Source: Nemophila menziesii (lineage: Eukaryota > Streptophyta > Magnoliopsida > Boraginales > Hydrophyllaceae). From it: 64,000 nucleotides of DNA. This document shows positions 1-12,562 of the stretch, one piece after another. The notes beneath the pieces were generated by a model that was not told where the DNA came from, did not search any database, and was given only the letters and a program-made list of their open reading frames with translations. The translations under genes were made by a program, and so were the position numbers. Location: assembly GCA_029959085.1 (NCBI GenBank), contig JARWIR010000018.1:18351001-18415000 (forward strand). The letters run 5' to 3'. How positions within the stretch are numbered: position 1 is the stretch's first letter; each line of letters begins with the position of its first letter.

Positions 1-1566
1 AACTACAAGAACTTCGAACTCACAAATAACACAACATACCAACATAAATAAAAAAATGCAGAATCAAAGTTTAGTTACATAACACATTAGCATTTGTAAT
101 TATTTTCTAGTGTTTATAACAACAAAAAGGCTTGTTTAACATAAAACTAAAACCGTTGAAACTGTTCAACCTAAAAATAAGTTGTTCAAGCCCTTCAACA
201 TTCATACAGTTCACATATAAACACTAATATTCAAGTATATTATTAAAATTCATGATTTAATATGCTTAGAAAACCTCTCGAAGCATTAAAAGTTTGAATA
301 AATCACAGACTGTTCGAAGTATTAACAAACAATTCAAGTTCGAAACTTAATACACTAAAAAAGTTTGTAAGTAACCCTAAAATCACTGGAAAAACGTAGA
401 AATAAAAATAAATCGAGTCATCACTGAAAAACAGTAATACATTATTCTTGCAAAAAAATTGTAAAATACCTGATTAAATGCTCGAAAATGCAGAGATAGC
501 TGAATTCATGCACTGTTCTTCAATGGAAACTGATTTCTAGCCGATTTTAGATTTTAAGATAGCAAATTTTGTGCCTATTTAGCAGAGATTGTTTGGAAAA
601 AAATTTGGCAGCGAGTGGGAAGCGGTTTTTACGTTAGAGTAGATAGAGAAAAGAAAGTGTGATTTTATTTGTTTCTTTAGAGAGAAGACGTGGGACGAGT
701 GAGCGTTTTTTTTTGTGGGGCAGTGAAGGGTGTCGAGCGTTTTTGTTTTTATTTTTCTTATTTATTATGTTAGGGGTAATAATGTCACGTGGCTTAAAAA
801 TAGAAGAGTAATTTAGGTGATCTATATTTAGAAGACTAATTATCTCCTAATCTTATAAAATAGAATTATCGTAATAAATCAATCATGGTTTAAAAAGATA
901 CATATAACATTTTTTAGAACATTAAATTTAAGTCAACTTTACCTATTAAAAGGATAATAGTTTCAATTATAAACTTAAGAAGTTGGAAATTTACAAAAAA
1001 ACATTGCTTTTTAAATTTTGAAATGTAGACAGAATTTGAGTTGGCAGGAGCATGTACCATCGTTAAGTATGACGTCTCATTTGTCAATCAAGCTAAACCG
1101 AGTAAAATTGGAATTGTTCAAACGGATACTAGAACTAGAATCGACGGATTGCGACAAAATCTTTATGGAAAGACACGGTTGAAGAGGAAGAAGCAAGTGT
1201 AGTATTGGAAGTGGCAAAACTTTGTTACAATGAATTTCAGAACAAGACGATTATCTGTTCGAATAATTTTGATTTGAATAAAAGTATTCGGTCGCCATCA
1301 GCAGTATGATGGAGGCTAAGACCGTTTTTTGTACGAGCATGGAAAATTGTTAAAGTGCATGGAAACATATAGTTCAAACACATTTCATATCGCCTGAACG
1401 TGTTGGTTGATCGTATTACGTGTATTACTAGACGGAGGCAACTTTGCATGAATAGTATTTTTTGTTGGTGTCTCGTTTTTCACGATTTGGAATAGTCTTG
1501 ATATAGCCATGATTCTGTTTCTGTAACACACCGTCAAAAGAAAATCTTTGGAATAAGTCATGAATG

Positions 1567-1664
1567 ATTAATAGAGGAGAACTGTCAAAAAAAAAAAAAA
1601 AGATTAATAGAGGAGAACTACTTCGCCCACAAAAAAAAAAAAAAAAAGTAGAGGAGAACTACAA
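1567..1664 (+). repeat. short tandem repeat with poly-A spacers
   Basis: The phrase TAGAGGAGAACT occurs three times, separated by runs of 15 to 18 A. The pattern looks like replication slippage or a duplicated retroposon tail. Confidence 0.7.
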
Positions 1665-1718
1665 TCATTGAAATTTGACTATATAGGTCTTAAAGATAGG
1701 TCACTCCAGTAATGACAT

Positions 1719-1824
1719 AGAAAGTGGGAGTTTTTGTTCATACGTTTTAGGTGAGCTTTCATATTTCTTCATAGAAAGTGGGAGTCTTTTCCTACGTTCA
1801 GGTGAAGCTTTCATATTGCTTCTC
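1719..1824 (+). repeat. 54-bp tandem duplication
   Basis: Two diverged copies of a unit of about 54 bp each start with AGAAAGTGGGAGT and contain CTTTCATATT near their ends. The units run approximately 1719-1772 and 1773-1824. No function is apparent. Confidence 0.65.
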
Positions 1825-2195
1825 TGTCTCTTCCGAATATATTAAGCTTATCAACATTTTCACTTTTAAAAAGAAAAATAAAAAAAACAAACAAACAAAC
1901 ATTGTCACTTCACATTCATCCTATTTGCCACCCCCATTATCTGGATTTTTTTCTTCTATTATACAAAATTCATTAATGTTTATTATAAATAATAAGTATT
2001 TCATTAGATGTCCTATATATTTATAATTCTTTCAATTTTTATTAATATAAGATATTTATTATATTATATAAAGAATCATATATTACCTTTAAATATATGA
2101 ACTTTTTACCATTGTATTTTACATAACTTAAAAAAAGAAATAAATAAGATCATACCTTCATTATTTTAGTTTTACATTGACTTTACGGTATTGAT

Positions 2196-2216
2196 TTTCA
2201 ACACGTTATCAGCATA
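2196..2216 (+). other. primer-binding-site-like sequence of a copia element
   Basis: TTTCAACACGTTATCAGCAT resembles the sequence that I recall following the 5' LTR of many plant Ty1-copia elements. It lies 67 bp upstream of integrase homology, so gag, protease and the start of integrase must have been lost between the two. The LTR that should precede it cannot be delimited because no second copy is visible. Confidence 0.35.
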
Positions 2217-2282
2217 ATACTCTAAACCATTGAACTAATCTGCATAATAGATTCATCAACAACATGGTCATATGTAAGTATA

Positions 2283-2888
2283 ATGTCAACACGGACAATT
2301 GTTTTTGCCAAACTTCTTATTCAAATAATAAGATTGAGAGCACAATTTCCATATTATCCCATAAACACTATTTGTATAGATAATGCTGATAAATTTATAT
2401 CCAAAACATTTAATGATTATTGCATGTCAATAGGCATTGATGCTAAAATTTATGTATCACACGTACACACTCAAAATGACCTAACAAAGTCATTTTTAAG
2501 AGATTGCAAGTAATAGCTAGACATTTACTTTTAAGTCTAACTTATCCACTTTTGTTTGGAGGCATGGAATTTTACATGTTGTTTCGTTGGTTCGTATTAT
2601 ACCAAGTTCAGTTTATCAATATTCACCATTACAACTTGCTCCTGGCAAACAGCCAGATGTGTCTTATTTTAAACATTTTGTTTGTCGGTTTATGTTTTAC
2701 TTTCTCCACCACGACGAATGAAGATGGATCCTCAAATACATGTTAAAATCTATGTTTGTTTTGATTCTCCATTTATCATAAGATATAGTGAGCCCCTAAC
2801 TGGTGATTTGTTTAAAGCAAGATATGCAGATTTTCATTTTGATGTGACAACTTTCACGTCGTTAGGGGGAGAAAAAATGTCATTTCAT
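2283..2888 (+). pseudogene. Ty1-copia integrase remnant (5' part of a split element)
   Basis: Three overlapping frames together resemble the integrase core and its downstream region in plant copia polyproteins. The first (2283-2513) matches the segment around TICIDNADKF, HTQN and the following core residues. The last (2682-2888) holds the conserved EPLTGDLFKARYADFHFD stretch and a LGGE motif. At least two frameshifts and several substitutions make it non-functional. Homology stops at 2891, where a gypsy LTR begins, and resumes at about 12563, so the two segments are one copia element split by a later insertion. Confidence 0.85.
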
Positions 2889-2891
2889 AAT

Positions 2892-4366
2892 TGATGTCTC
2901 CATATTTGTGATGAATTAATCTATTCATGAGATATCATTTTAGGTGCATTATATGATTTATTGAGGGATTTTTCTCTATTAATTGAAATTTTCTTAATTC
3001 ATGCCTTGATTTAGAGACTTATTACTTTTAGAGCATTTTATGTATAATCTGTGTATTAAATGTGAAGCTCTTAGGTAAGATGATTTAATTAGATGCCAAA
3101 TAAATTTCAAGGAGTTAAGGAAGAAAGATCCAAGGCGAAATCAAGAGTTGAAAGGAAATAAATTTGATTTAGGAAAGGAGAAAAGCTGCCAAAAGAATTT
3201 GCCAAGCTGTAGAGACGTCCAGTGTTTTGATTACTGCAGAAAATCGCCTAGGAATTTGAAAGAGCCCTTTTATATTCGGACATGTCTTTGAATTGAGGTC
3301 ATTTTGATGGATGGATAACTGAATTTGGCCCATTTACGAAGGATCTATGAATTTTAAAAACTCAAGAGGCCAACCTGTCCGACAAGTTAGGAAGACGAAT
3401 TTGAATTGATTAGGACTCCAATAACTTGGCCCATACTCCAAGATCTCAACCTAGCACCTATAAATATACATATTTACCTTTGTAAACATGTCTTTGCTCA
3501 GCTTTTAATCATTATTACTCTTAGGAGTCATCCATAGAAGCAAGTTGACATAAAAATATGTATATATTCTTTAATTTTATTTCTTCTAGTATGAACAAAT
3601 TTTCCCATATTTTGGGTTTGCATATGTATAATATTTGAACTCTAATTATTTATTCTATGTTATTTGGGAAAGTGGCAGGTAATTGATTGAGCATCTTATT
3701 TATTTACACATCTGCGTTATGTGTTTTGAATTAATATTTGTAGTTCTGTAGTGTAAAATGTATACGATTACCCTATTAGCAGTTGGATTGTCACCCTGAC
3801 GGGGGATTCAATTGTTGAAACGCCACATAAAAGTCTAGTGTGTGGTAGTGATCCTGACGGAATTGTCTAACTAGATAGTCGCTAAGGTTTGGTTTAACCA
3901 CCGATCATTGCGCAGGGTCCCCTTACCCAAGTCCCCTGGTAATTTTTAGGTTAACACCTAATTCCACCCTAACAGGGGTTAGGAGGAATATATAATCCTG
4001 GCTATTTATACTTCCCAAGAGCTTAAATCATCCTTATAATTAGAATATTGATTTAGAAGGATAATTGCATACTAGCAACCCTAAGCTATATATCTCATCT
4101 CCATTCTTTTAGTTATTTATTTGCATTAGATTAGCTATTGTCTTTATATCTTTATTAGAAAACCCAATAGATACTTATCTTTTTATTTGTCTTTAGTTAT
4201 TGCAATTACTTCTAGTATTCTTTTTAATCACTATATCCTACCTAGCAATCCATGTGGAGACAAAATTCTTGTATTTACTTACTTATTATTTAGAATGACC
4301 CGTACACTTGTGGTTAGTTGCTTCTCTTCTTTGGTGTTGATTTGTATCACACTCTAGGAGCGACTA
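2892..4366 (+). repeat. 5' LTR of the gypsy element (family 1)
   Basis: It begins TGATGTCTCC and matches 11105-12556 along its length, with many differences. It carries a TATA-like TATAAATA at about 3459 and, near 3840-4010, the strongly shared block with GGTAGTGATCCTGACGG and GGTTAGGAGGAATATA. The first 45 bases form an imperfect hairpin (TGATGTCTCC with GAGATATCA). The right end is placed just before the primer site and is uncertain by a few bases. Confidence 0.88.
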
Positions 4367-4370
4367 AATT

Positions 4371-4386
4371 TTTGGCGTCGGGGATT
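4371..4386 (+). other. degenerate primer-binding site (Asp-tRNA type)
   Basis: TTTGGCGTCGGGGATTG looks like the Athila-type primer site TGGCGCCGTTGCCGGGGA with about seven central bases deleted. It lies immediately after the 5' LTR, where a primer site belongs. The deletion should prevent normal priming. Confidence 0.6.
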
Positions 4387-4485
4387 GCAACATTAAATTT
4401 TGTGTTTATTTCTTTTAGTAGAGTTAATTGTTTATGTTTGATGCTTGTATTGTGTTTTTGTCTTTTTTAGATCTTTTAGGTTTGG

Positions 4486-5800
4486 TGCATGGTCTCGGAT
4501 CACGAGACAATATTGAAAGCTTATAGGAACAGAGAGAGAAAGACCCAAGCTAGAAAAAGAGATGGAAAACAACTAGGAACAACTCAATATTCAAAACCAA
4601 AAGGGTCAACCTCCACAAGAAGGAAATGCTCACGTACAACTGGGACAAGATCCATGGATTATGCAGGATCCTGAACAAAAACCATTTTGATAACCTGTAT
4701 TAGGTATCGGCCCTCCAGACATTCAAGCTGTTAGATTCAAGCCCAAAACGGTTATGTTGAATTAAATCCGAGACTTCAGTAACTTTCAAGGAGTGGTTGG
4801 TGAAGATGCATTTAGAGCCGTGCAGAATTTCATATAGATATGCGATACGTACATCACGAAAGGTGTGACGCGAGAACAGATGTATCTCTCGATGTTTACA
4901 ATTTTCCTTATAGATACAACAAGCGAGTGGTTTGGTCAACAACCACAAGACCAAATCACTACTTGGGATGAATTGCAAACAACGTTCTTCGATCTTTACT
5001 ATCCAATAAAGATGAGGTTGAATGCACATCTAGATTTGACATCATTCATTCAAGAGCAAGATGAGTTAGTGGGAGCATGTTGGACAAGATTTCAGCTATG
5101 TTTAAGGAGAGTTACATATCATGGCTACTTAGAAGATCAACAATTGTCCATGTTCTATAAAGGCCTTGATGTAAGTGGAATAAAGGATTTAGATCTGTTA
5201 TGTTCAGGTAGATTTTTATGGTTATGGCAACCCATGTGACAATGATATTAAACAAAATGGTGAAGAATGAGACGGGGTGGCAAACCATGAGAACACCAAT
5301 TCGAAATTCCAAAAGAGGGAGAGGTACATCGCACCGAGACAATGAGACTGCAATAGATGAAAAGCTAATGTGATGAAAGCAGAATTCATGACCACATTCG
5401 AGAAACAAATGAAACGTCTTACTTTAGCTGTTCAAGAGGTATTTTGAGATAGAAGAACAAATGTGAATGTTGCACAAGAGATGTATGAGTATTCAAACTG
5501 TGGAGCTAATGATCATGATTGGGAGAATTGTCAAAGCAATCCAGAATCCATAATATTTGCTTCTAACCGTGGGAACCTTAATTCAAATGTTCAAGGTTAT
5601 GGTCAACAAAACAGAAACCATCCAAGATTCTAATACCAAAATTCAGATGGGGCCGCAAATCCGATTCATGCATACCAGCCACGACCTCAAGGGAACAAAT
5701 ACCAACCACGACCACATAATTAATACCAATAGGGACAAATTATGGACATCAACCACCACTACATCCTGTACAAGACTTTAATAATTCCTATCAACCATGA
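4486..5800 (+). pseudogene. Athila-like gag remnant
   Basis: From 4700 to 5240 the translation follows the retrotransposon gag domain of Athila/Tat elements. It holds ICDTYI, then a long frame (4865-5239) with EWFGQQ, ITTWDELQTTFF, YYP and a conserved R-X10-YHG region. A zinc-knuckle-like stretch near 5490-5550 reads C-G-A-N-D-H-D-W-E-N-C, followed by NPES. The same knuckle with NPES occurs in the minus-strand copy near 20200. Frameshifts and stops divide it. The reading is lost from about 5860 to 6690 and resumes weakly after that, so a smaller insertion probably sits in the 3' part of gag. Confidence 0.8.
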
Positions 5801-5859
5801 CTTTAAAACAACTACATTCAACAGAAACCTCGCATTAACGAATAACAAGGATATGTACA

Positions 5860-6690
5860 AATTTTAAAATGACTGTTGAACATTAGAACCATTGATCATC
5901 AGATTAAATTCAGTTGCAAACTACTAGGTAAATGTGAGTTGTGACATGATTAGTTGCATATTGTTTTCCTTTATGTTTATTCGCCTAATCTTTTCGCAAC
6001 ATATCTTGTCTTATAATGTAAAGATTCAAGAAAGTGCAACCACTGATTTAATACGCCTTATTCGATGATGACAAACGTGTAATTATCTCATAATATCGCT
6101 TATATTATCTTTTATACCTTTCATTTGAAGAATAAGAAGAAAGGTTAGCATGCAGATCTTAAGGATAAGAGCTTTTGAAGACACCGTTAATTTTGATGTT
6201 CATGGCATTTTAAGGAGGCACTTATATAATGTTTTGATTCAGGCCTTATCGTAATAGTTGAGATGTGATGTTGTCCTATGTTTGGATTTCATTGTAAAAT
6301 TTTAGAATGATTTGAACTATGAGGAGCTAAACTATTTAAATTTGTGGTCGAGACTGAGATTATTTATACATTGGAATAATGGAATTGAGGTTGTAATATG
6401 TGTTTTATTTATGTATTTGAATTGATTTCCAGCTAATTATAATTCGAGTTTTATCAGAGTTTGAACTTTTTAAAACATTGAACGAGATTTCGAGTTCGAA
6501 TTCGAGCTTCAAACCATTTCTAGCAAAGCTCGAGCTCAAGCTTCAAAAGAATTTCAAACAAGCTTTTAAGCTCGAGTTCCAAAAATATTTAACCGAGCTT
6601 TCGAGCTTGAACAATTCTTTCAGAGCTCGATTTGTGTTCGAGTCGAGCTCGGCCCTTTCGAATATATAATAAAACAAACAAGCTTGCTTA
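5860..6690. mobile_element. probable small insertion in gag with CGAGCTC repeats
   Basis: Gag-like reading is missing here. The right end (about 6470-6665) is a degenerate run of TTCGAGC and GAGCTCGA words, a composition often seen near the ends of plant hAT-type non-autonomous elements. I could not find matching terminal repeats or a target duplication, so the boundaries and class are guesses. Confidence 0.3.
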
Positions 6691-7230
6691 TTATTCGGCT
6701 TGGCTCATCACCTCAACCAGCGTATGCTACTTAGGAAACATTACCACAACATACACAATAAGACGAAATCACCGAGTGGCAACAAACAATGAGCTCTTTA
6801 ATGCAGCTCACACAAACAACTGTACAGTCCTTCATGGAAGGGACACAAGAAAGATTCAATGAGAAATCTATTACACTGAAGAAATTGGGGTGATCAAGTT
6901 ACTCAATTGTCTTCCCTTCGTGGTAACAATCAACCAATTCTTCCACAATTGGGCCAAGGTACAAAAATGACATGTAAGCCTTAAAGAATAGTAATGAAAA
7001 TGTTGAGTTTGAATCATGCAAGTCTATTTGCCTTCAAGTAGAAGAAGTTGTGAAACCACCAACTACTGCAAAAATTGTCGTGGAGGTTCCAAAAATTATC
7101 AACGAACCAACCAAGCCAAGATAGGAAGAATCGGATTTTGCACTCTTACTCAAAGACATGCAAGAAGAGGTAGAATCGCCACCTAATGTTACATTGATAT
7201 CACCACCTATTCCTATGACACATCAAAGGG

Positions 7231-7981
7231 GTGACATTGAGCTCAAGGCATTCGTTGAGGCGTACAGTGGAGACAAAATCAACTCCAGTGCTAGAGATTG
7301 TTAAGAAAGGGATTATACCGCATCAAGTATTCACGCAACCTATTCTGGAAAAGGGAGCGAGCGTACTAGGCAGGAGCGAGACTGTGGCTCATACTGAGAG
7401 AGTCTCGAAGAAAGTGGAAAAGAAGCTACCGCTCAAGCTTCAAGATCCAGGAAGTTTTAACCTTCATATTCAAATCAGTAGTAAGCTCAAGGTAAAGACA
7501 ATGTGTGACATGGGTTCGAGTGTGAAACTTATGCTCAAGTCAGTGTTCGATAGGCTTGGGCATAAGGTTTGGCATCAAGAAGGCGAATAAGGCTTCCTAG
7601 AAACTACAATTTTCGGATAGCTCAATAACAAAGACATGGAGAACCATGGAGGACGTTCTTGTCTAAGCGGGTAATTTGACTATCCCTACTGACTTTGTTA
7701 TACTTTATTATGATGTAGATAAGCAGGTTCTAATAACACTTGGAAGGCCGTTCTTGGCCACAAGTCAAATAATCATAAACTTCCAAGAGGGAACAGTGAC
7801 CCTCTGCACTAGCAATGTATCTGAGACATTTTATGTCTTGGGTACTAAATCAAGGAAGTTATCCCTTACAGTCCCTGTCATTCATATTGCGACCAAAGAA
7901 AAGGTCCAAGCAGAAGTCCACACAAAACCTGTGGACACGAGACCAATGGGTGGGTTTAGGGTAGGCAATGAAGTTGCATAG
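7231..7981 (+). pseudogene. gypsy retroelement aspartic protease remnant
   Basis: The frame at 7231-7590 holds LPLKLQDPGSF followed by MCDMGSSVKLMLKSVFDRLG. This corresponds to the Athila protease entry region, in which the usual active-site stretch is CDLGAS. A frameshift follows. The second frame (7676-7981) carries the conserved second half, with PTDFVILYYDVDK, the strand-flap motif ITLGRPFLAT, and an INFQEGTVTL strand. The enzyme is dead: frame breaks split it, and the active-site stretch is altered (Ala to Ser after Gly). Reverse transcriptase should come next but does not. Confidence 0.8.
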
Positions 7982-8172
7982 AAGACCCTCAAACCCAAGA
8001 ATAGTCCACGAGGTTACAAGAACGCGTGGATGGGACCATTTGTTGTCACACAAGTTGTGTCAGCAAAAGTGATTGAAATACAGCCCAAGAGAGGTAAAAA
8101 CATAGATTGGTTGACATTCATAGCCTCACCCGCAGTTGGGGACGCTACATACTTAAAAATTTGAAGAGGTAA
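7982..8172 (+). pseudogene. short tail after protease, resembling integrase C-terminus
   Basis: Immediately after the protease stop the same frame reads on with a W-M-G-P-F-V-V-T-Q-V-V segment followed by IEIQPKRGK. The minus-strand copy at 18250-18480 has the equivalent W-L-G-x-F-V-V-T-K-V-I segment at the same place. A W-x-GPF-x-V core followed by a short beta-rich stretch recalls the extreme C-terminus of gypsy integrases. If so, everything from reverse transcriptase to the integrase core was deleted in the ancestor. This assignment is an inference. Confidence 0.5.
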
Positions 8173-11104
8173 CGCATCGAACTTTGAAAAATGTTAAACA
8201 AAAGTAATGTGCGGGAGACAACCCAATTTTTTTATGTTTGAATGTTTTAGGTTGTTTAGATTAGTTGTTTTTAATACGTATTGCAGTAATGAGGAAGGTA
8301 GAAGTGTTTTTTATGTGCAGGTTAAGTATCTGGGATGAATACGCTCGCGAAAAAGCAAAGTCATGCATAGCGACCCTGCATACCGATCACACCACCGGCC
8401 TACCGGCCCCTCTCTAAGGATCGCAACGGTCCACGCCATGGTTAAGGTCCGAAATTTTTCATGCTTTGACTGATATGCTGGTCATACGAGCGGCTAGCCG
8501 ATCCAAGAACCGTGTCGTCAATCGCGTCAGAAGGGTCATGACGGTGTAGGTCAGGGAGTTGACCGGCATTACCGGTCCCACGGCCGGCTAGCCGATCTCA
8601 TCTGTGTAAAGGATTCGCGAAGAAGGCTTGAGACGGTTCGAGGTCAGAAACGTTGAAGAATTTGACCAACATACCGGTGCGAGCTGCGACAACATAATTG
8701 AAGAGGAGGTTGTTCACATTATATCTCACAAACCTTAAGCCTCCTTCTTCTCCAAAACAACCAAACTCCATAAAACACCATTGAATCCTTACAAAACCTA
8801 CATCTCGCATCAAAACACCACCAAATCACCATAAATTCATATTTGAATCCTTCCCTACATTCATATAAACAAGATTCATCCACCCAAATCATTCCACATC
8901 ACCTAGAATCCAAGAATCAAAACCAAAAATTTACAAATCTTTTCTCAAAATTTCTCAAACACATATCATTCAAGTAAGATATCATGCCCACATAAAGAAT
9001 CATCATCCTCACACCTTTCCTAGCCCAAATAACACCTAATCTATCTATAATCAAAAGGTAGTTCAATAGTGTTTAAAACTTTAAGTTGGGGTCAAAAGAG
9101 ATGAAGAAAAGAACAGAGAGACTATCTATTGTTAAGGAGATGAAGAAGAATCAAAGCAAGGTATTAGTGAGATCAAGTAGAAATCAATTGAGATTGGTGC
9201 AAGTTCGGGAACAGAAAAAGGGTGAATCGGGTCAAGTTAGAGAAGCATGCAGTGGTGAAATCAAAGAGCAAAGCAATTACATATGTCAAGGAGAAAACAC
9301 TACAACCTCTCCATATCTATATACCCTATACCCGAGATGAGCAAAGCATCTAAGGCCTTATTAGCTTTTTCCACAACAAAGATTCATGTATCAACACCTT
9401 CTCATAAGAGAGTACTCGAGAAAGAAATTGGAAAAGATGAGAATAAGAGATTGCTAGAGCTATAAGATTAATTGGGATGGAACACAAGAGGAGGTAAGGG
9501 AATGCGAGTATTGGTGATACATGAAGTTTACATACAAGAAAAGGACTGCACCCGATCTTGGGTATCAATCATGCGAGGCAATAAGCCTCGAGAGTATGTT
9601 TTGTTTCTTTCTTACCATTTATTTATTTGCAATACGTCTTTAGTTTTTAATTTATTTATCAAGTCTGTTTCGAGTCGTGGGGCCACAACTCATTTTTTAC
9701 TTGGGTGTGGGGATTCGTTTTCCATCATCTCCATTTTTAGTGGTTTATTGTTTTTTTAAAAGAAACTAAATTTTTTGACAGATGGAATTTGATGTAGATT
9801 ACGTTTAATAGCTTAAAAGCATAAATTTAGCGAGTTAATGATGGTAAGTAATTTGTTTATGAGCTGGTTATATTGTATGCTTATAGGATGAACGTGAAAC
9901 ACATATTGATAGTAAAGAAAATATTAGTGAGCAATGTGGCAGAAGTAAGTGATCTTAGAGCGCCTTCAAAGGTGTGTAAATCTGAGATTCGAGATAGTTG
10001 ATAAACCTATTTAATGAACGTGCTAGAGGTGGGAAAGTAACAAATTTTCATAGTTTAGAAAGTGATTAAGACGGTTCTTTGATAAGCCCCTTGTTGCCTT
10101 TCAACTTTTTGTCCATTTTAATTGTTATATTTATATCCGTCTCAGCCCCTTCTAGCCTTTCTAAAGTCTTCTTATTAGCCACATTATAAGACACACCCCT
10201 TAGATTTTAGTACTTTTCCATATGACCCGCACTCGAATCGCGGTGCTTACACAGTCGTTTTAGAGCTTGAGTTTTGGGTGGTGTGTTCACATTATGGGAA
10301 ACATTATTGGGTTGGGTATATTTCGAGCTTATGTATTTGTGCTCTTGATGATGTTCACTTGTTATTATATTGTAACCCATTTCCGGGGTAAAAGAAAAAG
10401 AAAAAGTAAAAAAATAACATGACATCTCACATCAAATAGGGAGTCATAGCTAACTTACATAGAAAAAAATTGATATGAAAAGATTATTTGAATTGGACCG
10501 GCAAAGTGGAAGTTATTATGTGAACACATTAAAGATTTATTATTGGGTTATTGGGGTGCTAATTAGTGCATCAAATCATCGGGTTGAGTGAGAACATTTA
10601 TGAGAGTAACTCAAGCTCTAGGGCGATTCGTCGATGGCTAGTGAGGAGAGAGCCAAAATCTCACTCTACATTATCCAAATATACGATAATACTGTCCCTA
10701 AGCATAACATTGCAACCTTAAAGATCTTATGATTCTTTACTATTTTATCTAGAGCAATTAAACCTACAGAGAGTAGTTAGATGGATCATTAATACCAGTT
10801 AGGATCGATGAACAGTCTATAACCTCCATATCAAGCTAAGTGAAGAACCTCTCCTTCGTGTACTGCAAAGCTAATCTAATATTGAATTTGAACTGTGTTG
10901 ATTGTTTGTATGATAAATGTGTGTAGATAATTTAGTTTGTAGATATTATTACATGAAATTTGCTAAGTAGTTTTTTGGGATTATTACTCACATTCTTCTA
11001 TCTTCTTCCATTATGTTTATTTGACTTAGGTATATTCTTAGAGACTTCCCTATGTTCTTATTCTTCACTATATTGGGATGATACAACTTTGAGTTGGGGG
11101 GTCT
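8173..11104 (+). other. 3' non-coding internal region of the gypsy element
   Basis: About 2.9 kb without recognisable coding capacity separates the tail from the 3' LTR. The part near 8340-8600 is GC-richer, with repeated CCGGCC and GGCTAGCCGATC words. The 8600-11100 portion recurs in reverse complement at about 53171-55700. It ends with the purine-rich GAGTTGGGGGG at about 11090-11100, the expected polypurine tract. Small open frames at 9086-9465 and 9472-9759 resemble nothing I know. Confidence 0.65.
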
Positions 11105-12556
11105 TGATGTCTCTATATATATGATGAATTAATCCATTCACGAGACATCATTTTAGGCGCATTATATGATTTATTGAGGAATTTTCCTAATTCAGTGATA
11201 GTTTCTTAATTCATGCCTTGATGTAGATATTTATTACTTTTGGAGACGTTTTGGTATAATTTTTGTGTTGAATATGAAGCTCTTAGGTAAGATGATTTAA
11301 TTAGATGCCAAATCAATGTCAAAGAGTTAAGGAAAGAAGATCCAAGGCAAAATCTAGAGTTAACAAGGAAATAAAGTTAATTTAGGAAAGGAGAAAGGCT
11401 GCCAAAAGAATTTGCCAAGATGTAGAGACGTCCAGTGTTATGATTACTGCGAAGAATCGGCAAAAAATTTGAAGGAGCCCTTTTATATTCAGATAGGTCT
11501 TTGGATTTTTGTCGTTTTGATTGGTGGATCACTAAAATTGGCTCAATAACGAAAGAGTTAAAAAATTTACAAACTCAAGAGGTCAACCAGTCCTACAAGT
11601 TAGCAAGGATTCCAATAACTTGGCTCATACTCCAAAATTTTGACCTAACACCTATAAATATACTTATTTAACTTTTTAAACATGTCCATTCTCAGCCTTT
11701 AATCATTATTACTCTTAGGAGTCATCCATAGAAGCAAGTTGACAGTATGTATTTGTTTCTTAGTTTATTTTTTCTAGTAGAACTAATATTCCCATAGCTT
11801 GGGTTTGTATATGTATAATATTTGAATTCTATTTATGTATTTTATGTTATTTGGGAGAGTTACAATCTATTGATTGAGCGTCTTATTTATTTATATATTT
11901 TCTTTATGTTTTTTGAATTAATGTTTGTAGTTCTTGTGGTGTACAACGTATAGGATTATTTCATTAGCAGTTGGATTGTCACTCTGAAGAGAGATTAAAT
12001 TGTTGAAACACCACATAAACGTCTGGTGTGCGGTAGTGAACCTGACAGGCTTTCCTAACTAGATAGTCGCTAAGCTTTGATTTAACCACAGATCATTGCG
12101 TAGGGTCCCCCTTACCCAAGTCCCGTGGTAATTGTTAGGTTGACACCTAAGTTCACCCCCGACGAAGGTTAGGAGGAATATAGAATCCTGGCTATTTATA
12201 TTTTCCAAGAGCTTAAATCACCCTTATTGTTAGAATATTGATTTAGAAGGATAATTGCATACTAGCAACCCTAAACTATATCTCTGATCTCCATTCTTTT
12301 AGTTATTTATTTGCATTAGTTTAGTTATTGTCTTTATATCTTTATCTAAAACCCTAATTAACACTTATATTTTTATGTCTTTAGTTTCCGCAATTGCTTC
12401 TACTAGTCTTTCTACACACTTAATCCTAATCCAGCAATCCCTGTGGAGACAAAATTCCCGTATTTACTTACTTATTACTTGGAACGACCCGTACACTTGC
12501 GATTAGTTGCTTTTCTTCTTTGGTGTTGATTTTTATTACACTCTAGGAGAGGTCTA
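11105..12556 (+). repeat. 3' LTR of the gypsy element (family 1)
   Basis: It starts TGATGTCTCT and aligns with 2892-4366 throughout. The shared parts include a TATA-like box near 11653, GGTAGTGAACCTGACAGG near 12035, and GGTTAGGAGGAATA near 12170. Its start hairpin is TGATGTCTC paired with GAGACATCA. Copia coding sequence resumes within about 10 bases of its end. Confidence 0.88.
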
Positions 12557-12562
12557 ATATTA

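Larger units (their letters stand above)
1..2185. other. AT-rich stretch without a recognisable gene
   Basis: I see no coding region here. The short open frames do not resemble known proteins. On the minus strand near 480-515 a short ATG-led stretch is followed by a donor-like CAG|GTATTT, and GA/CT-rich sequence lies at 600-740. This could be the first exon and leader of a gene running out of the window to the left, but the support is weak. The stretch ends in low-complexity AT sequence that leads into the copia remnant, so part of it may be that element's decayed 5' LTR. Confidence 0.4.
2892..12556 (+). mobile_element. Athila-like Ty3-gypsy element, non-autonomous, nested in copia
   Basis: The element has direct LTRs at 2892-4366 and 11105-12556, a damaged Asp-tRNA-type primer site just inside the first, decayed gag and protease, and a purine-rich tract just before the second. 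Reverse transcriptase, RNase H and the integrase core are absent: protease homology passes straight into a short tail ending at 8172. The copia reading on both sides (integrase before, post-integrase region after) shows that this element inserted into it. The flanks ATAAT and ATATT could be an imperfect 5-bp target duplication. Many stops and clear divergence between the LTRs point to an old insertion. Confidence 0.88.

Noticed and set aside
480..740. First exon of a minus-strand gene leaving the window
   Set aside because: A short ATG frame with a donor-like site is present, but it is too short and lacks conserved sequence.
8380..8600. tRNA or structured RNA gene suggested by GC-rich inverted words
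   Set aside because: No acceptor stem, A box or B box arrangement could be drawn. It is better explained as the word-rich non-coding block of the gypsy element.
9086..9759. Short frames in the 3' part of the gypsy element
   Set aside because: No resemblance to gag, pol or env proteins. They lie in the non-coding internal region, whose counterpart at 53171-55700 lacks matching frames.
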